A stretch of 64,000 bases of DNA from JADCRZ01 sp037718865 (GTDB taxonomy: Bacteria > Bacteroidota > Bacteroidia > Chitinophagales > Chitinophagaceae): positions 78,911-142,910 of the forward strand of contig JBBJMP010000014.1 of NCBI GenBank assembly GCA_037718865.1, given 5' to 3'. Shown piece after piece: positions 45,184-53,529 of this stretch (its first letter is position 1; each line of letters starts with the position of its first letter). The notes under the pieces were generated by a model that was not told the origin of the DNA, did no database searches, and saw only the letters and a list, made by a program, of their open reading frames with translations. The position numbers and the translations under genes were made by a program.

Positions 45184-46491
45184 ATGGTACAACTTACTAA
45201 AACCAGCCGGCAAACGCGCATTCGATTTCGCATTCTTGCCTTCCTGTTTATAAATGTTGTCATTAACTATATGGACCGGAGTAATCTTTCTGTTGCAGCC
45301 ACAGGGATTACGGATGATCTTCAATTGACCCCTGTTCAGTTAGGCCTTTTATTTTCAGCTTTCGGCTGGACGTATGCAGCACTTCAGATCCCGGGCGGTA
45401 TTTTGGTTGATCGTATTGCCCCACGTCTGCTGTATTCGATCAGTTTAATTACCTGGTCATTAACTACAGGTTTATTGGGATTGGTCAAAGGTTTTACAGG
45501 ACTGTTTGGCCTTCGCTTAGCCGTAGGCGTTTTTGAGGCCCCGGCTTACCCCATCAACAACCGGATTGTCACAAGCTGGTTTCCCGATCAGGAAAGGGCC
45601 TCCGCTATTGCAGTGTATACTTCAGGGCAGTTTTTGGGACTGGCTTTTGTAACACCGGCCCTAGCAGCTGTTCAATATTATGTAGGGTGGCGGGGTTTAT
45701 TTATGATCACCGGCCTGGTAGGAATCTTATGGGGACTGCTTTGGTATCGCTTGTATCGTGATCCTGCAGATCATCTGCTTGCTAATAAAGCAGAACTGGA
45801 CCATATAGAAAAAGGGGGAGGATTAATAAACAGGAAATCTGCAAATAAATCTTCACCCGGGCCAGCATTTGAATGGAAGAATTTAAGGAAGGTATTCATG
45901 TACCGGAAGCTTTGGGGCATTTATATCGGGCAATTTGCCGTTAATTCCACGCTTTGGTTCTTTCTAACCTGGTTTCCCACTTACCTCGTCAAATATAGGC
46001 AGTTGAATTTTCTTACATCGGGTTTTCTTGCTTCGGCGCCATTTTTAGCAGCTTTTGCAGGGTTAATCACATCGGGTTTCCTTTCTGACTACCTGGTCAG
46101 AAAGGGAGTCTCCGTTAACATAGCACGGAAAGCACCTGTTATTTTTGGACTGCTGTTATCCGCTTCCATAGTTGGGGCCAATTATGTCAGCAGTCCTGCC
46201 CTGATCATTTTCTTTATGGCTCTTGCTTTTTTCGGGAATGGCTTTGCAACGATTACCTGGGTATTTGTATCAACGTTGGCTCCGAAACAGTTGATTGGAT
46301 TAACCGGGGGCGTATTTAATTTTATCGGTAACCTGGCTTGGATAGTGGTGCCGATAGTCATTGGCTTTTTAGCCCGTGAAGGAAACTTTGAACCGGCACT
46401 TATTTTTATCGGAATAATAACAGTGATCGGCGCCTGCTCTTATATTTTTATTGTAGGGAAGATTGGGCGGATCAAGGAAGATGTGCGCTAA
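45184..46491 (+). CDS. MFS transporter, ACS family (hexuronate/glucarate type)
   Basis: A 435-residue anion:cation symporter family protein. The N-terminus has NYMDRSNLSVAATGI and GLLFSAFGWTYAALQIPGGI followed by LVDRIAPR, hallmarks of the ExuT/GarP/GudP group. RLAVGVFEAPAYPINNRIVTSWFP is the family helix 4-5 region. Twelve membrane helices are predicted. Close relatives take up hexuronates, glucarate or galactarate. The PL22-type oligogalacturonate lyase upstream would release unsaturated galacturonate units, so uronate uptake is a good guess. Confidence 0.88.
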   Translation: MVQLTKTSRQTRIRFRILAFLFINVVINYMDRSNLSVAATGITDDLQLTPVQLGLLFSAFGWTYAALQIPGGILVDRIAPRLLYSISLITWSLTTGLLGLVKGFTGLFGLRLAVGVFEAPAYPINNRIVTSWFPDQERASAIAVYTSGQFLGLAFVTPALAAVQYYVGWRGLFMITGLVGILWGLLWYRLYRDPADHLLANKAELDHIEKGGGLINRKSANKSSPGPAFEWKNLRKVFMYRKLWGIYIGQFAVNSTLWFFLTWFPTYLVKYRQLNFLTSGFLASAPFLAAFAGLITSGFLSDYLVRKGVSVNIARKAPVIFGLLLSASIVGANYVSSPALIIFFMALAFFGNGFATITWVFVSTLAPKQLIGLTGGVFNFIGNLAWIVVPIVIGFLAREGNFEPALIFIGIITVIGACSYIFIVGKIGRIKEDVR

Positions 46492-46653
46492 GTCCACCTG
46501 AATTTGTCACGCACTATGTCACGAATTCAGCTGGCTTAATTGTCACCTGTCACTTGTTTTTGGTTATTTTGTAATGCCTTTGCTAATCGGATCGGTTCCT
46601 TTGAGTTCCCTGATTGTCAAGTGCAGGCAATATAACGCAAAAAGATAAAAGAT

Positions 46654-47061
46654 ATGACCACCAACTATTACAACACATTTATAGAAATCGCCGATGATTG
46701 TCCGGTAAAAGCTGCTGAAATACCGCCCGAAAAAGGAAACGACAAAACGGCGGCCAATATTCAGTTCGGGATGATTTACGATCATCCGTATAAGTTTACT
46801 TCCGACGATGTGCTATTCCAGGTTTTTGCCGAAAAGAACAAAGTGTCGGGCAATGAATTAATCGCAGAAAGAAAAAATTTCTTTTCAAAAGGACAACCCT
46901 GTTTTCGTTCCTCACCGCTTACAAAGCGTTATGGTTGGGGTGTACATAGCGATGCTGAAGGAAAGGTCGCCATCTATGCGGTCGAATCTGATGAATACAA
47001 AAACTTTCAAAATGACGAAAGTCTGAAACGTGTGAAGGCTATGCGTTCAAAACGTGTTTGA
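46654..47061 (+). CDS. DUF6157 family protein
   Basis: A 135-residue soluble protein with the family strings YYNTFIEIADDCPVKAAEIP, YDHPYKFTSDDVLFQVFAE, GQPCFRSSPLTKRYGWGVHS and a C-terminus that begins AIYAVESDEY. DUF6157 has no known function. The gene is small and compact, 24 bases ahead of the GH5 gene, and may share its transcript. A weak inverted repeat (46498-46509 with 46524-46535) lies upstream. Confidence 0.82.
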   Translation: MTTNYYNTFIEIADDCPVKAAEIPPEKGNDKTAANIQFGMIYDHPYKFTSDDVLFQVFAEKNKVSGNELIAERKNFFSKGQPCFRSSPLTKRYGWGVHSDAEGKVAIYAVESDEYKNFQNDESLKRVKAMRSKRV

Positions 47062-47085
47062 CAAATTAAAAATAAGAACTTTACC

Positions 47086-48213
47086 ATGGACAGAAAAACA
47101 TTTATAACGAACACGTCCTTAGCTGCCGCATCTATTGGCCTGGGCCAATCTGCATTTGCCGCTGCTAAAAATAAACTTCCTTACTGGAAGGGTTTCAACC
47201 TCACCGATTTCAATACGCCAGACCCGGCTAATCAACGAAGGTTCACAAAAGAAGAACATTTTAAATGGATGCGTGACTGGGGCTTTAATTTCGTTCGATT
47301 ACCGATCGCTTATCCTTTTTATGTTAAGTTTGATCGTACTAAGAACATTACGCCTGAAGAAATCTACCAGATCGACAATGCTGCTGTAGATAAGATAGAT
47401 AATCTGGTTCAGCTGGCGCACAAGCATAACCTGCATGTAAGTCTTAACCTGCATCGTGCTCCCGGCTATTGTATCAATGCAGGCTTCCACGAACCCTACA
47501 ACCTGTGGAAAGACCAGGCCGCGCAGGATGCCTTTTACTTTCACTGGAACACGTGGGCGAAGTCTTACAAAAATGTGTCATCTACAAAGATCAGCTTTGA
47601 TCTCCTCAACGAACCAAGTATGATCGAGGACATGAACAACCAGTTATCCAAAAAAACCACCGTGCCAGGAGACGTATATCGTAAAGTGGCAAAGGCTGCT
47701 TCTGAAACCATTCGAAAAGAAAATAAAAATCATCTCGTGATTGCCGATGGAAATAATGTAGGCAATAATCCCGTACTTGAAATTGCTGATCTTAATATTG
47801 CCCAGAGCTGCCGTGGTTATTACCCAGGTGCTATTTCTCATTATAAAGCTCCATGGGCCAACAAAGATCCGGATAACCTGCCTGTTCCGGTATATCCGGG
47901 GCAGATAGGTAATCAACTCATAAACAGGGAAAAACTGGAGAATTATTACAAGCCCTGGATAGAGTTGGTAAACAAAGGCGTTGGTGTTCACTGCGGTGAA
48001 TGCGGCTGCTGGAATAAAACACCGCACGAGGTATTCCTGGCATGGTTCAGGGATGTGTTGGATATACTTTCTACAAATAAGATCGGTTTTGCACTTTGGG
48101 AATTTATTGGCGATTTCGGGATTCTCAATTCCGGCCGCACCGACGTCGCGTATGAAGATTGGAACGGATATAAGCTTGACAGGAAACTGCTCACCCTGAT
48201 ACAGAAATATTAA
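47086..48213 (+). CDS. GH5 cellulase-family endo-glycanase
   Basis: A 375-residue secreted GH5 enzyme. The N-terminus has an export signal (FITNTSLAAASIGLGQSAFA). The barrel starts GFNLTDFNTPDPANQRRF, with WMRDWGFNFVRLPIAYPF, and carries the acid/base Glu176 in DLLNEPS and the nucleophile Glu305 in GVHCGECGCW. A nearby HRAPGYC and TKISFDLLNEPS complete the GH5 pattern. Likely substrates are cellulose, xyloglucan or glucomannan; the subfamily cannot be named. The GH9 gene follows 56 bases later, suggesting joint beta-glucan use. Confidence 0.9.
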   Translation: MDRKTFITNTSLAAASIGLGQSAFAAAKNKLPYWKGFNLTDFNTPDPANQRRFTKEEHFKWMRDWGFNFVRLPIAYPFYVKFDRTKNITPEEIYQIDNAAVDKIDNLVQLAHKHNLHVSLNLHRAPGYCINAGFHEPYNLWKDQAAQDAFYFHWNTWAKSYKNVSSTKISFDLLNEPSMIEDMNNQLSKKTTVPGDVYRKVAKAASETIRKENKNHLVIADGNNVGNNPVLEIADLNIAQSCRGYYPGAISHYKAPWANKDPDNLPVPVYPGQIGNQLINREKLENYYKPWIELVNKGVGVHCGECGCWNKTPHEVFLAWFRDVLDILSTNKIGFALWEFIGDFGILNSGRTDVAYEDWNGYKLDRKLLTLIQKY

Positions 48214-48269
48214 GAAAATGCCATGACCAGCTATTCGAAAGATTGAAACAGGTAATTCAATACAAATCA

Positions 48270-50087
48270 ATGACGATAAATTTACTGATCAAAAATAATA
48301 TTGGTGGCGTTATAACAGACCTGCACCGGATATGCGTGCTGCTATTGCTGCTCATTTCTTATCATTCATTTTCTCAACCTGTAACCGCCCGCATAAAGCT
48401 GAACCAGTCAGGATTTTATCCTGATGCTCCAAAGGTTGCCGTAGTGACGGGAAGTGTTGCATCACCGGATTTTTACATTACGTCTACCAATCTGAGAGAT
48501 ACTTTTTTCACCGGCACGCTCAGCGCAGAAAAACAATCCGCTTACTCAACAACGAAAACAAGAATAGCCGACTTTTCAGGCTTTACAAAAAAAGGTAGTT
48601 TCATGGTTCTTGTTCCTGGCGTTGGCCATTCCTATATTTTCAGCATCAGCGATGACGCAAACAGGGAAGTTGCGGTATCAACGCTTAAAGGATACTATTA
48701 CCAGCGGGTTTCCATGCCTTTAGAAGAAAAATATGCCGGCAAATGGCATCGTTCCACCGGGCACCCCGATGATATCGTTTATATCCATCCATCCGCAGCA
48801 GGCAGTACGCGCCCCGAAGGAACAATTATTTCCAGTCCAGGCGGTTGGTACGATGCCGGGGATTACAATAAGTACATCGTAAATTCAGGCATCACCATGG
48901 GAACGCTGTTATCGGCGTATGAAGATTTTCCGGATCATTTTAAGCAACTGGCAACAAACATTCCGGAAAGCAATGATGCGGTGCCCGACATTTTAAACGA
49001 GGTTATCTATAATCTTCGCTGGATGCTTACCATGCAGGATCCGAATGACGGTGGTGTCTATAACAAATGCACGAATGCTAATTTTGATGGGATGGTGATG
49101 CCAGGCATCACCAAAGCGCCGCGGTATGTGCTGCAAAAAGGAACAGCAGCTACGTTGGATTTTGCAGCCGTAACAGCACAGGCAAGCCGCATTATGAGTA
49201 AGTACAAAAAGCAGCTCCCGGGATTATCAGATAGCTGCCTTAAAGCTGCTGTAAAAGCATGGGAGTGGGCGCTGCTTTATCCTGCAATGGAATATAACCA
49301 GAACGCTATCAACCAAACCTATAAGCCGGCTATTGTAACAGGGGGTTATGGTGACAAAAATTTCAATGACGAATGGCTTTGGGCAGCATCCGAATTGTAT
49401 ATAACCACAAAGGATAAAAAGTTTTATGCGGTGATTAATAAAAACAGCAATGATCAGGTAGGCCTGCCGTCATGGGGTAGCGTAGGTATGATGGGTTACT
49501 ATTCCTTACTTCGTTTCAGCAAAGAACTTCCTGCTTCAATTAGGGATACTATAACACAGATGAAAGATAAGGTAATCAGCATAGTAAACGGCTATGTTGA
49601 AAAAACCACCTCCAATGCTTTTCAAACGGTAATGGGACAATCAGCCAGGGATTTCAACTGGGGAAGTAATTCAAACGCAGGTAACCAGGGCATCTTACTA
49701 ATCAAAGCCTACCTGCTCACCGGCGATAAAAAATACGTGGATCATGCGTTAAGCAACCTTGATTATTTGCTGGGCCGTAATGCAACCGGGTATTGTTTTG
49801 TTACAGGCATTGGCAGCAAGTCGCCTATGTTTCCCCATCACCGCCAATCAACCGCCGATGGTATTGTAGAGCCAGTTCCCGGTTTATTGGCAGGCGGCCC
49901 TAACCCGGCAATGCAGGACAAATGCAAATATGAATTTACAGAACCGGAAACGGCATATACCGACCTTGACTGTTCCTATGCCTCCAATGAAATTGCTATC
50001 AACTGGAATGCGCCGGTTGTTTACCTGGCCAATGCCATCGAAGCATTAAAACAACAGGTTGGGTATTCCTCGAAAAGCAAACTTTAG
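48270..50087 (+). CDS. GH9 endoglucanase
   Basis: The product has 605 residues from ATG 48270, which gives a reasonable signal peptide (ICVLLLLLISYHSFSQ); a TTG codon 27 bases upstream is also in frame. A small beta-sandwich N-terminal domain (CelD-like, about 45-135: ARIKLNQSGFYPDAPKVAVV) is followed by the (alpha/alpha)6 GH9 catalytic domain. The acidic pair Asp195/Asp198 sits in GGWYDAGDYNKYIVNSG and the acid Glu574 in SNEIAINWNAP. FVTGIGSKSPMFPHHRQS is the other hallmark. It should hydrolyse beta-1,4-glucans by inversion. Confidence 0.92.
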   Translation: MTINLLIKNNIGGVITDLHRICVLLLLLISYHSFSQPVTARIKLNQSGFYPDAPKVAVVTGSVASPDFYITSTNLRDTFFTGTLSAEKQSAYSTTKTRIADFSGFTKKGSFMVLVPGVGHSYIFSISDDANREVAVSTLKGYYYQRVSMPLEEKYAGKWHRSTGHPDDIVYIHPSAAGSTRPEGTIISSPGGWYDAGDYNKYIVNSGITMGTLLSAYEDFPDHFKQLATNIPESNDAVPDILNEVIYNLRWMLTMQDPNDGGVYNKCTNANFDGMVMPGITKAPRYVLQKGTAATLDFAAVTAQASRIMSKYKKQLPGLSDSCLKAAVKAWEWALLYPAMEYNQNAINQTYKPAIVTGGYGDKNFNDEWLWAASELYITTKDKKFYAVINKNSNDQVGLPSWGSVGMMGYYSLLRFSKELPASIRDTITQMKDKVISIVNGYVEKTTSNAFQTVMGQSARDFNWGSNSNAGNQGILLIKAYLLTGDKKYVDHALSNLDYLLGRNATGYCFVTGIGSKSPMFPHHRQSTADGIVEPVPGLLAGGPNPAMQDKCKYEFTEPETAYTDLDCSYASNEIAINWNAPVVYLANAIEALKQQVGYSSKSKL

Positions 50088-50131
50088 TAATCTTCTAAAA
50101 ACCGCTGCTGTTAAAAAAACAAGAACTCCAC

Positions 50132-50359
50132 ATGATTAAATTTCTGGTAAATATTTGCTGGACGATAGTGTTTTCATTGTCTGCACTTTCACTAACAAAA
50201 GGCAAAACCATGCAATTGATAAACCATTATTTAACATCTGCCAAAGAAGGCGATGATCTGAAACCTTATCCTGTCAATGAGGAAGCTGCGACGACTGCCA
50301 ATAGTAATAATATAACATTGCCTGCCCGATCGATCAGCAGTTTTGTATTTTCTTTATAG
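50132..50359 (+). pseudogene. Signal peptide fused to the C-terminal tail of a glycosidase
   Basis: The 75-residue frame has a hydrophobic N-terminal segment (FLVNICWTIVFSLSALSL) and then a short C-terminal strand set, SAKEGDDLKPYPVN...ITLPARSISSFVF. The end matches the last beta strands of GH30/GH51-like glycosidases, which commonly finish with LPARSITTFV-type sequence. The catalytic domain, several hundred residues, is missing. The join is in frame, so a deletion of an internal segment of a glycoside hydrolase gene, or of two neighbouring genes, is the likely cause. Confidence 0.7.
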
Positions 50360-50473
50360 TATGTCCGATAGCCTTCTACAATTAAATATCCATTACGTAG
50401 CCGAAAACAAAGGGTTGGTCGCAATAATTGACCATAAACCTTTATTACATAATTATGTGCTTAATTTCCCGGA

Positions 50474-51517
50474 ATGAAATCAACGAGGTATTCCAGAAAG
50501 TGGGTCGTTGTCCTGATCCATGCTATTGCCTGGACACTGTTATTTTCTTTGCCCTACCTGTTGCGCCCATCGTATAATGAAAGCCAGCCTGCGTCTTCCG
50601 GGCGTGTACAAGGGAATGTACTTGTACCCCGAATCATGGACCTCACCTGGGTCATTTTCTTTTACGTAAACGCATTGATCCTTATACCACGCTTTATCTA
50701 TAAAAAGAAATATTGGCCATACACCATATTGCAGCTCCTGATTTTGGCCTGGGTAATAACACAGGCTTCTGTATTATTCAAAGCATTTATACCTGCCGGA
50801 CAATCATTTAACCTTCGAAGAATCCTGCTTTTTAACACCTTTGTTTACCTGTTTATACTTGCTTCCAGCACGGCTTACCAAATGATAAGGGATAAGTTGA
50901 AGGCCGATACACTTGCCAAGGAAAAGGAGAATGAGAACCTTAAAACGGAGCTATCCTTACTCCGGTCCCAGGTCAGTCCGCATTTTATGTTCAACGTCTT
51001 AAATAATATGGTTTCCCTGGCGAGGAAGCAATCAGACTTGTTAGAACCTTCGCTGATCAAGCTGTCTTCCCTGATGCGTTATATGTTATATGAAGCGGAT
51101 GAAGACAAGGTTTCGCTGGAAAAAGAAATTGAATATTTGCGTAGTTATATCGATCTTCAGCAGCAGCGTTTTGGAAAGAAGCTTGCCGTCAACATAAGTT
51201 TGAACGTGGTTGATGATAATTACCTGATAGAACCCATGCTATTTATCCCTTTCGTTGAAAATGCCTTTAAGCACGGTACAGGACTGATAGAAAATCCCCA
51301 GATCGATGTGGAGTTGAAAGCCGAAAAGAACAAACTGCAGTTTACTGTCCGGAATAAATTTTCTGAAAATAGGGAGGAGGTAAAGGACAAGACATCGGGC
51401 ATCGGGCTGAATAACGTAAAAAGAAGATTAAACTTATTATACGGTAGGAATCACAATCTGCTAATCGATAAATCCGATAACTGGTTTAACGTATCTCTTC
51501 AAATTGTTCTTGCATGA
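50474..51517 (+). CDS. LytS-type sensor histidine kinase
   Basis: A 347-residue membrane sensor kinase of the LytS/YehU family. Four hydrophobic helices occupy about residues 10-140. The His_kinase domain follows with the phosphoacceptor His170 in LLRSQVSPHFMFNVLNNMVS, and a GHKL ATPase domain with IPFVENAFKHGTG and SGIGLNNVKRRLNLLYG. Its stop codon TGA overlaps a downstream ATG (ATGA), the classic coupling to a LytTR regulator, but that regulator gene is cut off after eight codons. A regulator from another pair lies 818 bases further on. Confidence 0.93.
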   Translation: MKSTRYSRKWVVVLIHAIAWTLLFSLPYLLRPSYNESQPASSGRVQGNVLVPRIMDLTWVIFFYVNALILIPRFIYKKKYWPYTILQLLILAWVITQASVLFKAFIPAGQSFNLRRILLFNTFVYLFILASSTAYQMIRDKLKADTLAKEKENENLKTELSLLRSQVSPHFMFNVLNNMVSLARKQSDLLEPSLIKLSSLMRYMLYEADEDKVSLEKEIEYLRSYIDLQQQRFGKKLAVNISLNVVDDNYLIEPMLFIPFVENAFKHGTGLIENPQIDVELKAEKNKLQFTVRNKFSENREEVKDKTSGIGLNNVKRRLNLLYGRNHNLLIDKSDNWFNVSLQIVLA

Positions 51518-51540
51518 GGATCCGATGTATCGAATATTGA
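51514..51540 (+). pseudogene. Remnant start of a LytTR response regulator gene
   Basis: ATGAGGATCCGATGTATCG begins in the overlap with the kinase stop and would encode MRIRCIEY, then a stop. It aligns with the first codons of the intact regulator at 52335 (MLMRCIAID). Only about 27 bases remain. The coupling to the kinase shows that a regulator once followed it directly. Confidence 0.75.
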
Positions 51541-51553
51541 TTCTTAAATATAA

Positions 51554-51582
51554 AAAGGGTTGCCCTTTTGAGGCAACCTTTT
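51554..51582. terminator. Bidirectional hairpin terminator
   Basis: The stem AAAGGGTTGCC/GGCAACCTTTT closes around CTTTTGA, with A-rich and T-rich flanks on each side. It can serve the kinase transcript (+) and the convergent fasciclin gene (-). Confidence 0.8.
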
Positions 51583-51599
51583 CAATGTAAACTTTCCAT

Positions 51600-52121
51600 C
51601 TACTTTGGCATTACTACACTATCATTTACGTGTATTACACCATTACTGGCTTTCAAATCTGTTGCCGTAACTGTTGATTTGCCGCCATTCTCATCAGTCA
51701 ACACTACCTTTCCTTCTTCAATAGCGGCGGTTAGCTTGCCACCAGCTACAGTAGTGAGTACAGCAGTGCCATTGCCCTTTTTAATTGCCGCCATTACTGC
51801 CTTTGCATCAAGGTTACCGGAGACAACATGGTACGTAAGAATGCTGGCCAACGTTGATTTATTCTCCGGTTTCAACAAATTGTCTACTGTGCCGGCAGGT
51901 AATTTATCAAAGGCGTTATTACTGGGTGCAAACACAGTAAAGGGGCCTTTTCCTTTCAGCGTTTCTACCAATCCTGCAGCTTTGATTGCAGCCACTAATG
52001 TAGTGTGGTCTTTAGACCCTGCAGCTACGTCAACAATGTCAGCATTTGTTTGCGCTGATATGTTTATTGTAATAATACTTAAGGCCACGAATAAAGCGAT
52101 TCTGTTAATTGATTTCATCAT
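51600..52121 (-). CDS. Secreted fasciclin (FAS1) domain protein
   Basis: A 173-residue secreted protein: signal peptide MMKSINRIALFVALSIITIN then one FAS1 domain. Family strings are FTVFAPSNNAFDKLPAGTVD, LLKPENKSTLASILTYHVVS and NGVIHVNDSVVMPK at the end. FAS1 domains act in adhesion at surfaces. It sits, on the opposite strand, inside what was once one or two regulator loci, between the scars of a regulator and a kinase. Confidence 0.92.
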   Translation of the reverse strand: MMKSINRIALFVALSIITINISAQTNADIVDVAAGSKDHTTLVAAIKAAGLVETLKGKGPFTVFAPSNNAFDKLPAGTVDNLLKPENKSTLASILTYHVVSGNLDAKAVMAAIKKGNGTAVLTTVAGGKLTAAIEEGKVVLTDENGGKSTVTATDLKASNGVIHVNDSVVMPK

Positions 52122-52278
52122 TTTTAATTTAATTTAATAAACATTAACGATCCTGATTTGTTTAACTATTCATATTACTTAATTAAACAGTTTTAATAAA
52201 AGAATTGTTCAAAAATTTTTTAAAAAAAAGGGTAAAATGAACATAAGATGTTTTGGAATCGGGATATTTACGCTTAAC

Positions 52279-52337
52279 CTGCTGATCGATAAATCTGATA
52301 ACTGGTTTAACGTATCTCTTCAAATTCTTCTTTCATG
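52279..52337 (+). pseudogene. Remnant 3' end of a LytS kinase gene
   Basis: The stretch CTGCTGATCGATAAATCTGA and the following bases reach the start of the regulator gene. Over 75 bases it matches the end of the kinase gene at 51458-51532 at 67 positions, with no gap at a constant offset of 821. It encodes LLIDKSDNWFNVSLQILLSC. The rest of the kinase is gone. It shows that the regulator at 52335 once had its own, paralogous kinase directly upstream. Confidence 0.85.
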
Positions 52338-53051
52338 TTGATGCGATGTATAGCCATTGATGATGAGCCACTGGCGCTCGATCTGCTGGAAGACAACATC
52401 AGCAAGATCCCCTATTTACAACTGGTGGCCACTTGTGAAAATGCACTGGAGGCCATGAAAGTATTGGAAAGCCAGGCTGTTGACCTGATCTTTCTTGACA
52501 TACAAATGCCGGGACTTACCGGGCTGCAGTTCATTCAAAGCCTGAGGCAAAAACCGATGTTCATTCTGATTACGGCTTACGAAAAATATGCGCTGCAGGG
52601 TTTCAACCTGGATGTTGTAGATTACCTGCTTAAACCGGTTTCCCTCGACCGGTTTATCAAAGCCGCAAACAAGGCCAGGGAATTATATGAACTTAAAAAC
52701 CGTAAACCGGAAATAAATACCGTTTCGGAGCCGGAGTTCTTTTTTGTAAATGTCGATTACAGCCAGCTCAAAATTGTCACGGCGGATATCATCTGGATAG
52801 AAGGGTTGAAAGATTACATTAAGATCCACCTAAAGAATGTCTCCAAACCGGTGATTACCCGTATGACGCTAAAAGCCATGGAAGAGCAACTGCCCGCTTC
52901 TAAATTTATACGCATCCATAAATCTTCTATTTTGGCCATTGCCTGCATCACTGCAGTAAGAAAGAACAGTGTATTTGTTGGCACCATGGAGCTCACCGTT
53001 GGTGAAAATTATCAGGATAACGTCAGGTCGTTGATAAAACCCGGTGAATGA
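52335..53051 (+). CDS. LytTR-family response regulator
   Basis: A 238-residue regulator. The receiver domain (1-118) has the acidic pair Asp9-Asp10 (AIDDEPLA), the phosphoacceptor Asp55 in LDIQMPG, the switch Thr in ITAYEKYALQGFNLDVVDYL and the Lys of LLKPVS. A LytTR DNA-binding domain (about 140-235) follows with WIEGLKDYIKIHLKN and FIRIHKSSILA. It begins with ATG inside the tail of a lost kinase. The nearest complete kinase is the LytS at 50474, so the two may now work as a pair. Confidence 0.92.
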   Translation: MLMRCIAIDDEPLALDLLEDNISKIPYLQLVATCENALEAMKVLESQAVDLIFLDIQMPGLTGLQFIQSLRQKPMFILITAYEKYALQGFNLDVVDYLLKPVSLDRFIKAANKARELYELKNRKPEINTVSEPEFFFVNVDYSQLKIVTADIIWIEGLKDYIKIHLKNVSKPVITRMTLKAMEEQLPASKFIRIHKSSILAIACITAVRKNSVFVGTMELTVGENYQDNVRSLIKPGE

Positions 53052-53529
53052 CATTAAAAGTTCCCTTCCTCAATCGAGGCTAGCCCTAAAGACAATCTTT
53101 AGAGTAAAGTAGAAATTGCATTAATGCCCCGGTAAGGGCAACCGGTTTGTAGCCATTGAACATACAACATTTTATGCCCCCGGACGGGGCTACCCCTTTG
53201 TTAGCACAACAAGTAATTTTAATTTAAGCTAAGGGTTGCCCCTCTGGGGCTACTTATTGAAGATAAACATAATTCTATAAACGTTTTACCTCTAAACGGG
53301 TTAAGAATGCTTACAAAATAAGATTGAATATCACTGTATTCCAATTAAATGATGTGTCTTGCACTAGCCTCCATCGACGAGGGGTCCAGGGTGGTTGAGG
53401 GCCGCCGTGCTAAGAGTATGGCCACTAGGTCGCGGCTGCCCGGTTTCGTCGCAACATTTTCTTCCGTCGTCTCATTTCCCATTTACCTGACCCTTCGCAG
53501 AATAGTTTTGCACATCACAAACATTCTAT
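53052..53529. repeat. Intergenic region with several hairpin repeat units
   Basis: No gene is visible. Three related units carry a GCCCC...GGGGC palindrome: about 53125-53143 (GCCCCGGTAAGGGCAACC), 53176-53194 (GCCCCCGGACGGGGCTACC) and 53234-53252 (GGTTGCCCCTCTGGGGCTAC). They point alternately, and two are followed by a TTTGT-AGC-like string. At both ends lie CCTCAATCGAGG (53079-53090) and CCTCC-ATCGACGAGG-TCCAGGGTGGTT (53369-53396), which resemble the hairpin at 56183. These look like dispersed repeats. A promoter for the downstream barrel gene presumably lies after 53460 but was not identified with confidence. Confidence 0.6.

Noticed and set aside
52814..53054. Small minus-strand frames inside the response regulator
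   Set aside because: Both are antisense to the LytTR domain and carry no features.
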